A DNA stretch of 12,688 nucleotides from Flavobacteriia bacterium (lineage in GTDB: Bacteria; Bacteroidota; Bacteroidia; Flavobacteriales; Flavobacteriaceae), in the NCBI GenBank assembly GCA_018500075.1, contig JAHBAN010000034.1, forward strand, positions 1-12,688. The letters run 5' to 3'. Below, in pieces: positions 6,268-12,640 of the stretch; position 1 is the stretch's first letter; every line of letters starts with the position of its first letter. The notes below the pieces were generated by a model. It was not told the origin of the DNA. It searched no databases and saw nothing but the letters and a program-made list of their open reading frames with translations. Both the position numbers and the translations under genes were made by a program.

Positions 6268-7031
6268 GTGCGGCCCCGATACAGCGCACGGCGGCGCGAG
6301 GGCATCGCCGCCGTATCCATGATCAGACACACATCGGTTGTGTTAAAGGCATGGTCCGTATAGGCCCCCTCCCCGACAACGCCACCAAGTCGCAGATAGG
6401 CCTTGATCAGCGCCGGCATCTGCATCATCGCAAGGCGGCGGTCGATCGCCTCGTCTGCCATCACCTCCATAGATTGATAGCCCGCCTCCAAAGCCCGCAC
6501 CCGCAGCGCCTCCGGGGCAAGATAGCGAGACCTCAACAACGACAAGGGCAAGCCGAGTTTGACAGCATCGGTGCCATGAAAGCTGGCAACCCCGAACAGA
6601 ATGTCGATCTGGCGCTCCTGAACAAACGCGGCCAGCGCTTTCCACAGATGAAACATCGCACTCCCGCCGCGGTAATCGCGGTCAAGACATGAGCGCCCCA
6701 ACTCCAAGAGCCGGCGGCCCGAGCGTTTGAGCTTGCCCAGATCATATTCGCTTTCAGAGTAAAACTGACCGGCAGCCGCAGCACCCGTCTGATCAAGAAG
6801 CCGGTAGGCCCCGACAACATGGTCGGGCGCTTGTGCGTCCCGCGCCTCATCCACCAATATCAAATGATGACTGTGCACATCAAACCTGTCGCGCTCAAAG
6901 CGCTCTCCATGATCCACCAAGGCGCCGTCACTGCCAAGCTCCTGCACAAAAACACGATACCGCAAGCGCTGTGCGCCCAGAATATCGGCTTCGCTTTGGG
7001 CAAGTCTGACTGAAAATTGCGGCTCGCTCAT
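6264..7031 (-). CDS. olsB: L-ornithine N-alpha-acyltransferase, OlsB-like
   Basis: A 255-aa protein of the acyl-carrier-protein-dependent GNAT-like acyltransferase family (once annotated as hemolysin-like). OlsB adds a 3-hydroxyacyl chain to the alpha-amino group of ornithine, giving lyso-ornithine lipid. Recognisable family sequence includes LRYRVFVQELG (23-33), GAYRLL (74-79), LLELGRSCLDRDYRGG (108-123) and FGVASFHGTD (146-155). The protein is soluble, and olsA follows directly with an ATGA overlap, forming a two-gene ornithine-lipid unit. The ribosome site is weak (GAGAG close to the ATG). The gene lies 103 bp after the DUF3553 stop on the same strand, with a possible promoter in that gap. 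A closely related enzyme, GlsB, acts on glutamine; the sequence alone does not settle the amino acid, but the direct olsA partner favours ornithine. Confidence 0.87.
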   Translation of the reverse strand: MSEPQFSVRLAQSEADILGAQRLRYRVFVQELGSDGALVDHGERFERDRFDVHSHHLILVDEARDAQAPDHVVGAYRLLDQTGAAAAGQFYSESEYDLGKLKRSGRRLLELGRSCLDRDYRGGSAMFHLWKALAAFVQERQIDILFGVASFHGTDAVKLGLPLSLLRSRYLAPEALRVRALEAGYQSMEVMADEAIDRRLAMMQMPALIKAYLRLGGVVGEGAYTDHAFNTTDVCLIMDTAAMPSRRRALYRGRT

Positions 7032-7063
7032 TGGCTCTCATTTGCGCTGGCAGGTCTTGCGCT

Positions 7064-7092
7064 CTTTTAGTTTGCGAGGGCCACGGAGGCAA
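7064..7092 (-). promoter_or_regulatory. Candidate promoter for olsB-olsA
   Basis: On the minus strand TTGCCT (plus 7087-7092) and TAAAAG (plus 7064-7069) are 17 bases apart, each matching four of six consensus positions. The -10 is 32 bases before the olsB start. No Pho box was recognised, although ornithine lipids are often made under phosphate limitation. Confidence 0.3.
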
Positions 7093-7116
7093 GAAGTGAC
7101 ACTTTTAGACGATATG

Positions 7117-7132
7117 TTAACCATTCCGTAAC
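7117..7132. promoter_or_regulatory. CtrA-like box (TTAA-N7-GTAA)
   Basis: TTAACC at 7117-7122 and GTAAC at 7128-7132 give the spacing TTAA-N7-GTAA, one base off the full CtrA consensus TTAA-N7-TTAA. It lies in the gap between the DUF3553 stop and olsB, about 230 bases from chpT, whose product phosphorylates CtrA. A single short motif can arise by chance, so this is a candidate only. Confidence 0.3.
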
Positions 7133-7134
7133 TT

Positions 7135-7320
7135 CTATTCGTCATCAACAACCCAGATAAGTTCGACGCGCGTTCCGTCTATCACGATTTTACCCGCTTC
7201 AGGGAAGTTCACAGTGGTTTTGCCGCCAGTGTTGGATTGCACCTGACCAATGCCCCAGTCCGGCATTTGCGGGTGGCGCACCCGTGCTCCGGGTGTCAGG
7301 ATGGCGTTCAAGTCGATCAT
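7135..7320 (-). CDS. DUF3553 small protein
   Basis: A 61-aa protein matching the DUF3553 family, which is common next to chpT or in similar positions in Rhodobacteraceae. The hallmark is GARVRHPQMPDWGIGQVQSN (residues 11-30), followed by a basic/valine-rich strand pattern and VIDGTRVEL (46-54). The DWGxGxV turn resembles the small beta-barrel of CarD/UvrD-C-type RNA polymerase or DNA-repair contact domains, so a nucleic-acid or polymerase contact role is possible, but no function is established. No Shine-Dalgarno sequence is visible before the ATG at 7318-7320. It is divergent from chpT with 27 bp between the starts. Confidence 0.8.
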   Translation of the reverse strand: MIDLNAILTPGARVRHPQMPDWGIGQVQSNTGGKTTVNFPEAGKIVIDGTRVELIWVVDDE

Positions 7321-7347
7321 AGCGCGACACTACAGGAAGGACACCAT

Positions 7348-7947
7348 ATGGCACAAGACCCGCTCACATTGGCCAAGCTCATCGCCTCCAGGATCTGTCA
7401 CGATCTGATCAGCCCCGTCGGTGCAATCGCCAATGGGATGGAGCTTATGGCCTTGTCGGGGGCCGACAAAACCCCCGAATTCGAACTTATCTCGGACTCG
7501 GTTCAAGGCGCAAATGCACGTATCAAGTTTTACCGGATCGCGCTTGGGCTCTCCTCATCCGAGCAAAAGCTCGGCCCCTCGGAAATCCGCAAGATTCTGA
7601 GCGATTTTTATAAAGACACCCGCCTCACCTGTGACTGGGACACCGATGAGGATTGCCCGCGCCCTGAGGTTCAGACTGCCTTTCTGGCGCTTCTCTGTCT
7701 TGCAACGGCCCTGCCAACGGGCGGGCAGCTTCGCGTGTCAAAAGAAAGCGGCGTCTGGACGGCTTCCGCAGCGGCAGATCTGATCCGAACCGATGATGCG
7801 CTTTGGGCCACACTCACAAGCGGAATCGCCCCGGAGACGATAAAGCCCGCCGAAGTGCAATTTGCCATGCTGCCCGAATGCACCAGCGCCCTTGCCCGGC
7901 GCCCAAGCTATCGCGTGAGCGACACGGCTTTGCAGATCACATTTTAA
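7348..7947 (+). CDS. chpT: Histidine phosphotransferase ChpT
   Basis: A 199-aa phosphotransferase that passes phosphate from the hybrid kinase CckA to the response regulators CtrA and CpdR, controlling cell cycle, motility and (in Rhodobacterales) gene transfer agents and related traits. The N-terminal helix has the phospho-accepting site in the motif RICHDLISPVGAIANGMELM (15-34), with His18 as the likely phosphorylated residue. The C-terminal half is the degenerate kinase-like fold (DUF2328) without recognisable ATP-binding N, G1 or G2 boxes, as expected for ChpT. The ATG at 7348 has AGGAAGGA (7334-7341) at good spacing; an upstream in-frame ATG at 7237 lies antisense to DUF3553 and is rejected. 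It converges on proA with 35 bp between stops. Confidence 0.92.
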   Translation: MAQDPLTLAKLIASRICHDLISPVGAIANGMELMALSGADKTPEFELISDSVQGANARIKFYRIALGLSSSEQKLGPSEIRKILSDFYKDTRLTCDWDTDEDCPRPEVQTAFLALLCLATALPTGGQLRVSKESGVWTASAAADLIRTDDALWATLTSGIAPETIKPAEVQFAMLPECTSALARRPSYRVSDTALQITF

Positions 7948-7956
7948 AGCTGTCGC

Positions 7957-7990
7957 AGGCGCAGTCCCTGAGGCGCAGTCCCTCAGGCGC
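7957..7990. repeat. Short tandem repeat with inverted repeat at the chpT/proA junction
   Basis: A 14-base unit AGGCGCAGTCCCTN occurs at 7957-7970 and 7971-7984, and its first six bases again at 7985-7990. It overlaps the proA stop codon. Within it CCTGAGG (7967-7973) and CCTCAGG (7981-7987) form a perfect 7-bp inverted repeat with a 7-base loop. No T tract follows on either strand, so it is not a standard terminator, though it is the only hairpin between the convergent genes. Confidence 0.7.
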
Positions 7991-9239
7991 GCACGGTGCC
8001 ATTGCCCTCGACAAGATACTTAAAGCTCGTCAACTGCGCCGCGCCCACAGGCCCGCGCGCGTGCATTTTGCCCGTTGCAATGCCAATCTCGGCCCCCATG
8101 CCAAACTCGCCCCCATCGGCAAACTGCGTTGAGGCGTTGCGCATCAAGATTGCGCTGTCCAACCGCTGAAAGAACCGCGCCGCCGCCTGATCATCTTCCG
8201 TCAGGATACAATCCGTGTGGTTTGATCCGAACGCACGGATATGGGCAATCGCCTCATCAAGGCTCCCGACCGTCTTGGCCGCGATGATCATATCAAGGTA
8301 TTCACAGCCCCAATCCGATGGGCTTGCCGCTGTCACACCCTCGATTTTGGCGATCTCGGTATCGCCCCGAACATCGACACCCGCTTCAAGCAGCGCCTTG
8401 ATCACGCCTTGCCCGATCGTATCCATCACATCTTTATGGATGAGCAAGCATTCGGCCGCGCCACAAATCCCTGTGCGCCGTGTTTTGGCGTTCAAGATTA
8501 CATTGAGTGCCTTTACGGGGTCGGCATCCTTGTCGATATAAATGTGCACAATCCCCTCAAGATGGGCAAAAACAGGCACACGGGCCTCGCGCTGAACCAG
8601 CCCGACCAGCCCCTTGCCGCCGCGCGGCACAATCACATCAATATAGTCGGTCATGGTCAGCATCTCGCTGACAGCCTCGCGGGCGCGCGTCGGCACAAGC
8701 TGGATACTCGCTTCCGGCAGGCCGGCCGCTTTCACCCCCTCCACAAGACAGGCGTGCAACGCTGTTGAGGAGTGAAAACTCTCTGATCCGCCGCGCAAGA
8801 TCACTGCATTTCCGGCCTTGAGGCAGAGCGCCCCCGCATCCGCTGTGACATTGGGGCGGCTTTCATAAATCACACCGATCACCCCCAAAGGCGTGCGCAC
8901 CCGGCGGATGTGAAGCCCTGTGGGGCGGTCCCATTCCTCCAGAACTTCGCCAATGGGGTCGCTCTGCTCTGCCACGGCTTTCAGCCCGGCCACAATGGCG
9001 CTGACACGCGCCACATCAAGCATCAGCCGGTCCATCATGGCCGGGCTAAGGCCCTTCTCGGCGCCATAGGCCATGTCTTTGGCATTCGCCGCGATGATCT
9101 CGTCGCGCCGCGCCCATACAGCATCGGCGGCGGCCAAAAGCGCATCACGTTTTTGATCTGATGTGGCAAAACCCAGCTCGGCCGCGGCCGCACGCGCGTT
9201 TTCCCCCATCTGCTGCATCATTTTCGCAATCTCAGTCAT
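7983..9239 (-). CDS. proA: Gamma-glutamyl phosphate reductase
   Basis: A 418-aa cytoplasmic enzyme that reduces gamma-glutamyl phosphate with NADPH to glutamate-5-semialdehyde, the second step of proline synthesis. It belongs to the aldehyde dehydrogenase superfamily. Recognisable segments are RVRTPLGVIGVIYESRPNVT (113-132), CLKAGNAVILRGGSE (139-153, nucleotide-binding side) and the catalytic-cysteine region RRTGICGAAECLL (254-266) with Cys259 as the probable nucleophile. The C-terminal GMGAEIGIATGKMHARGPVG region is typical of ProA. Length is normal for the family. A purine run (AAGGG) lies about nine bases before the ATG at 9239. The start is 14 bases after the proB stop, so proB and proA are co-transcribed. 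The last codons lie in a short tandem repeat shared with the intergenic space. Confidence 0.97.
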   Translation of the reverse strand: MTEIAKMMQQMGENARAAAAELGFATSDQKRDALLAAADAVWARRDEIIAANAKDMAYGAEKGLSPAMMDRLMLDVARVSAIVAGLKAVAEQSDPIGEVLEEWDRPTGLHIRRVRTPLGVIGVIYESRPNVTADAGALCLKAGNAVILRGGSESFHSSTALHACLVEGVKAAGLPEASIQLVPTRAREAVSEMLTMTDYIDVIVPRGGKGLVGLVQREARVPVFAHLEGIVHIYIDKDADPVKALNVILNAKTRRTGICGAAECLLIHKDVMDTIGQGVIKALLEAGVDVRGDTEIAKIEGVTAASPSDWGCEYLDMIIAAKTVGSLDEAIAHIRAFGSNHTDCILTEDDQAAARFFQRLDSAILMRNASTQFADGGEFGMGAEIGIATGKMHARGPVGAAQLTSFKYLVEGNGTVRA

Positions 9240-9253
9240 CGGATCATGCCCTT

Positions 9254-10366
9254 TCAGATGGTCAGCGCCATATCATCTCTGTGAATGAGCGCCGCGCGCC
9301 CGATATAGCCCAAAATAGCTTCGATTTCGTCGCTCTGGTGGCCTTTGATGGCGCGGGCCTCCTCGCCTGTGTAGCGCGCCAGCCCGTGGCCGAGCACAGC
9401 CCCCTGCGCATCGCAAATTTCCACAGGCTCGCCGCGCCCGAAACGCCCGCTCACCTCTGTAACCCCTGCCGGCAACAGGCTCTTGCCCTCTGCAAGCGCC
9501 TTGGCTGCCCCCGAATCCAGATAGATCCGCCCCTGTGGCTTCATCGAGGCGATCCAGCGTTTGCGCGCCGCCTGCGGGTCGCCCTCTGCAGCAAAGAGCG
9601 TATGCGCCGCGCCCTCTTCAATCGCCCTCAAAGGCTGAGACAGCGAGCCAAGCGCAATAATCATCTCGCACCCCGCGCCTGTCGCGGTTTTGGCCGCCAT
9701 GAGCTTGGTTTTCATGCCACCCTTGCTCAAACCCGTGCCCGCATCTCCGGCCATCGCCTCGATTTCGGGGGTGATCTTGTCCACACGCTCAAAGCGCTTT
9801 GCGCTCGGGTCAAGCGCAGGGCTGGCCGTATATAGCCCGTCAATATCGCTCAAAAGCACCAAGAGATCGGCCCCGACTGTCACAGCAACCTGCGCCGCCA
9901 ACCGGTCGTTGTCGCCATAGCGGATCTCGTCTGTCGCGACGGTGTCGTTCTCGTTGACAATCGGCACAACACCAAGGCTCAAAAGCTGCTCCAGCGTCGC
10001 GCGGGAGTTGAGATAGCGCCGCCTGTCGGCACTGTCCTCAAGTGTCACAAGCACCTGACCGGTGATGATCCCATGCGGTTGCAAGACTTCTTCATAGGCC
10101 CGCGCCAGCCGGATCTGGCCCACAGCCGCCGCGGCCTGCGACTGCTCCAGCGCCAGCTCCACAGGCGGCAGCCCAAGCACACCCCGCCCCAAAGCGATCG
10201 AGCCAGAGGAAACCAAAACAACATCTTGCCCCCGCGCCTTCATGCGCGCGACATCGCTGGCAAGGCTTACAAGCCAATCAGCCTTCAGCCCGCCCGCCGC
10301 AGGATCCACAAGAAGCGCCGAGCCGATTTTTACAACAACACGACGGGCCTCTCTCAGGGCTGCCAT
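9254..10366 (-). CDS. proB: Glutamate 5-kinase with C-terminal PUA domain
   Basis: A 370-aa enzyme that phosphorylates L-glutamate with ATP to gamma-glutamyl phosphate, the committed and normally proline-inhibited step of proline synthesis. The amino-acid-kinase domain shows VVKIGSALL (11-19), VSSGSIALG (52-60), VNENDTV (137-143), YGDNDRLAAQVA (150-161) and the GTGLSKGGMKTKLMAAK segment (210-226). The C-terminal region from about residue 275 is a PUA domain, as in the E. coli-type long form. The ATG at 10366 has GGAGG at suitable spacing, located in the last codons of obgE. The reading frames overlap by 13 bases, so translation is probably coupled to obgE. proA follows 14 bases later. Confidence 0.96.
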   Translation of the reverse strand: MAALREARRVVVKIGSALLVDPAAGGLKADWLVSLASDVARMKARGQDVVLVSSGSIALGRGVLGLPPVELALEQSQAAAAVGQIRLARAYEEVLQPHGIITGQVLVTLEDSADRRRYLNSRATLEQLLSLGVVPIVNENDTVATDEIRYGDNDRLAAQVAVTVGADLLVLLSDIDGLYTASPALDPSAKRFERVDKITPEIEAMAGDAGTGLSKGGMKTKLMAAKTATGAGCEMIIALGSLSQPLRAIEEGAAHTLFAAEGDPQAARKRWIASMKPQGRIYLDSGAAKALAEGKSLLPAGVTEVSGRFGRGEPVEICDAQGAVLGHGLARYTGEEARAIKGHQSDEIEAILGYIGRAALIHRDDMALTI

Positions 10367-11391
10367 GGCTCCGCCTCCATGCCAAGCGCTGCCTCCGCAG
10401 CCCGCATTTCGACAATCGTTGCCCGCAAGGCGCGCAGCACATCCACCACGCCCTCGCCCGTCACACCCGACATCAGCATTAGCTTGGCGCCGGTTGCCGC
10501 TTCTACCTCGTCTTTGAGAAAGGCGCGCTCCTCGGCGTCCAGCGCGTCAATCTTGTTGAGCACGGTCACCCGCGGTTTTCCCGCCAGCTCGCCGCCATAG
10601 GCTTCCAGCTCGCCAATAATCGTCTTGTAGTCGCCAACGGGGTCACCCGAGGTGCCGTCAATCAGATGCAACAGCACAGCGCAGCGCTCGACATGGCCCA
10701 GAAAGCGCACCCCAAGCCCGACGCCCTCATGCGCGCCCTCAATCAGACCGGGGATATCCGCAATAACAAACTCAGCACCATCAACCCCGACAACACCGAG
10801 ATTTGGATGGAGCGTGGTAAAGGGATAATCGGCAATTTTGGGCCGCGCATTCGAGGTTGCCGCCAGAAACGTGCTTTTGCCGGCGTTCGGCAGGCCAAGC
10901 AGGCCCGCATCGGCGATCAGCTTCAGGCGCAGCCAGATCGTGCGCTCAACGCCCTCTTGGCCCGAGTTTGCACGGCGCGGCGCTTGGTTGGTGGAGGATT
11001 TGAAATGTAGGTTGCCAAAGCCGCCGTTGCCGCCCTTGGCAATGCGCAAACGCTGGCCCAGCTCGGTCAGATCGGCAATCACGGTCTCGCCGTCTTCTTC
11101 CAGGATTTCGGTGCCCACAGGCACCCGCAAGACAACATCGTCCCCGTCCTTGCCGGTGCGTTGGCTGCCCATGCCGGCCTGGCCGTTGTTGGCAAAGAAA
11201 TGCTGCTGATAGCGAAAGTCGATCAGCGTGTTCAACCCGTCGACAACCTCGACCCAGACATCGCCACCGCGCCCGCCATCGCCCCCGTCAGGGCCGCCAT
11301 ATTCAATAAACTTTTCACGCCGGAAGCTGATACAGCCGCCGCCGCCCGAGCCGGAGCGAATATAGACCTTTGCAAGATCAAGAAATTTCAT
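10354..11391 (-). CDS. obgE: Obg family GTPase (ObgE/CgtA)
   Basis: A 345-aa GTPase that associates with the 50S ribosomal subunit and acts in its late assembly, with links to stress and cell-cycle control. The glycine-rich Obg domain is residues 1-158 (for example GSGSGGGGCISFRREKF region, GGPDGGDGGRGGDVW at 32-46). The G domain follows with G1 GLPNAGKST (166-174), switch-region FTTLHPNLG (191-199), G3 DIPGLIEG (212-219) and G4 NKID (279-282). The G5 region reads MSGVTGEG (307-314), SG where SA is usual. The variable C-terminal domain is short (about 25 residues), as in alphaproteobacteria. AAGGAG lies just before the ATG at 11391. It follows the GNAT gene by 31 bases and overlaps proB by 13 bases. 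Confidence 0.97.
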   Translation of the reverse strand: MKFLDLAKVYIRSGSGGGGCISFRREKFIEYGGPDGGDGGRGGDVWVEVVDGLNTLIDFRYQQHFFANNGQAGMGSQRTGKDGDDVVLRVPVGTEILEEDGETVIADLTELGQRLRIAKGGNGGFGNLHFKSSTNQAPRRANSGQEGVERTIWLRLKLIADAGLLGLPNAGKSTFLAATSNARPKIADYPFTTLHPNLGVVGVDGAEFVIADIPGLIEGAHEGVGLGVRFLGHVERCAVLLHLIDGTSGDPVGDYKTIIGELEAYGGELAGKPRVTVLNKIDALDAEERAFLKDEVEAATGAKLMLMSGVTGEGVVDVLRALRATIVEMRAAEAALGMEAEPWQP

Positions 11392-11422
11392 ATCGTCTCC
11401 TTAACGCCCGCTGTGGGGCGGC

Positions 11423-11962
11423 TCAACTGAGTTTACAGATATATGTCCATGTCGGCACATTGCCGTTGCGCGCAACACAAAATGTTTCCGCATCGCCAAT
11501 ATACTCAAACCCTTGGTTTGTCAGCACGCGTGCCGATGCGGGATTGTCTTGAAAAACACTCGCAAAGACCGAGTCACAGCCCTGCGGATTGGCCTCGATC
11601 AAAGCCTGAACAGCGCCCGAGGCGATTCCGGTGTTCCAAAACGCCGGCGCAACCCAATAGCCGATTTCGGATTGGTTGCGATCCATGCGAGAGAGGCTGA
11701 TAAGTCCGGTGAGGCTCGGGCCGCCGTCTTTGCTGGCGTCAATCGCCCAGACATCTTCACTGCGATCCGCACTCTGGGCGCGCTTGATAAAGGCCTCCGT
11801 GTGCCCCGGCGGCAAAGGATGCGCAATGCGGCTCGTATTGCGCGCCACACGCTGATCGCCCGCATAAAGCTCAATCATCGCCTGATCCGAAGCCACAAGC
11901 GGCCTCAACTCAAATTTCTCTTTTGAAACAAGTTCTTGAGCGACACTTCTCATATGTATCAT
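11423..11962 (-). CDS. GNAT family N-acetyltransferase (RimJ/RimL-like)
   Basis: A 179-aa acetyltransferase using acetyl-CoA; its acceptor is unknown. The fold pattern of RimJ/RimL-type enzymes is clear: FELRPLVASDQAMI (17-30) at the first strand, LTGLISLSRM (84-93), EIGYWVAPAFWNTGIASGAV (99-118) which carries the acetyl-CoA pyrophosphate loop (NTGIASGA), and SVFASVFQDNPASARVLTNQGFEYIG (131-156; parts of this are the usual N-x-x-S-x-x-x-L-x-x-x-GF signature). GGGGAGA lies just before the ATG at 11962; an ATG three codons later is possible but badly spaced. It starts 12 bases after the LysE-type exporter stop, so the two are probably co-transcribed. GNAT genes at this place, between rpmA and obgE, are frequent in Rhodobacteraceae. 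Small-molecule or protein N-terminal acetylation are both possible. Confidence 0.88.
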   Translation of the reverse strand: MIHMRSVAQELVSKEKFELRPLVASDQAMIELYAGDQRVARNTSRIAHPLPPGHTEAFIKRAQSADRSEDVWAIDASKDGGPSLTGLISLSRMDRNQSEIGYWVAPAFWNTGIASGAVQALIEANPQGCDSVFASVFQDNPASARVLTNQGFEYIGDAETFCVARNGNVPTWTYICKLS

Positions 11963-11974
11963 ACGCTCTCCCCT

Positions 11975-12565
11975 TTAAAATAAAACAAGTAAAACAGAAG
12001 CCACAGTCAAAGCTGCAAGGCTCCACATAAGGTATTTTTCTTCCGGCCTCCCCGCCAGAAGGGCCGCAATCCGATCTCCGGCATAGGCCCAGACCGGATG
12101 TAGAATAAGCTGCAAGCCAAGCAGACACAGCGCGATGGTGAGCGTGGCCTCAAAGCTCGGTGTGCCAGCTTGGGTAAAACTGGTGAAGCCGGTGGTGATC
12201 ATCGCCCAGGCCTTCGGATTGAGCGGATGGACCCATAGCCCGGCCAGAAATCCGGGCGCAGCGCCCTCGGCTGTGCCCACGCGCAGACGCATATTCGCAA
12301 CTTTCCACGCCAGCCAGCAGATATAGGCCACACTGGCCCATTTGAGCGCTTCAAATATCCAAGGCGCCGTTTTGGCAAGCTCCATCAGACCAAAGCCGAT
12401 CGGCCAGATAATGAGCTGCTTGCCAAGCGCCACACCCGCCACAAAGGGCAGCGCGGCGCGAAAGCCAAAGCGCGCGCCTGTCGCCATAAGCGCCATATTC
12501 GCCGGCCCCGGTGTGCCCACCTGAGACGCGCCAAAGACGAGAAATGCTGCCACAGAAACGCTCAT
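11975..12565 (-). CDS. LysE/RhtB family amino-acid exporter
   Basis: A 196-aa inner-membrane protein with about five to six hydrophobic segments (near residues 1-20, 37-60, 67-90, 104-125, 140-165 and 178-196). Family marks are the GPANMALMATGARFG motif (20-34) followed by FVAGVALGKQ (41-50), and HPLNPKAW (113-120). LysE/RhtB proteins export amino acids such as lysine, homoserine, threonine or their derivatives; the substrate here cannot be told. The ATG at 12565 is preceded by GGAG (minus strand, in GGAGCTCAAGAATG). The start lies only 19 bases past the rpmA terminator, so transcription may depend on read-through. It precedes the GNAT gene by 12 bases, and the pair may handle an amino acid and its acetylated form, though that is inference. 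Confidence 0.9.
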   Translation of the reverse strand: MSVSVAAFLVFGASQVGTPGPANMALMATGARFGFRAALPFVAGVALGKQLIIWPIGFGLMELAKTAPWIFEALKWASVAYICWLAWKVANMRLRVGTAEGAAPGFLAGLWVHPLNPKAWAMITTGFTSFTQAGTPSFEATLTIALCLLGLQLILHPVWAYAGDRIAALLAGRPEEKYLMWSLAALTVASVLLVLF

Positions 12566-12584
12566 TCTTGAGCTCCAAAATACG

Positions 12585-12614
12585 AAAAAGGGACCGGTTC
12601 TTCACCGATCCCTT
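12585..12614 (-). terminator. Intrinsic terminator after rpmA
   Basis: On the minus strand AAGGGATCGGT (plus 12604-12614) pairs with ACCGGTCCCTT (plus 12588-12598) over 11 bp with one G-T wobble and a 5-base loop. It is followed by a T tract (five A residues on the plus strand, 12585-12589). It terminates transcripts coming from rpmA and sits 19 bases before the LysE-type start. Confidence 0.88.
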
Positions 12615-12640
12615 GTTTGTCTTAAAACCTTAAGGTCCGG

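Noticed and set aside
5797..6692. Two plus-strand frames of 188 and 153 codons
   Set aside because: Both lie antisense to olsA and olsB, whose motifs and ATGA overlap are clear.
7032..7134. Pho box ahead of olsB
   Set aside because: No pair of CTGTCAT-like half sites at the right spacing was found; only a single TGTCAC is present.
7948..7982. Intrinsic terminator between chpT and proA
   Set aside because: The hairpin exists but no T tract follows on either strand.
9161..9835. Open frame of 224 codons on the plus strand
   Set aside because: Antisense to proB and the start of proA, with no recognisable domain and no ribosome site.
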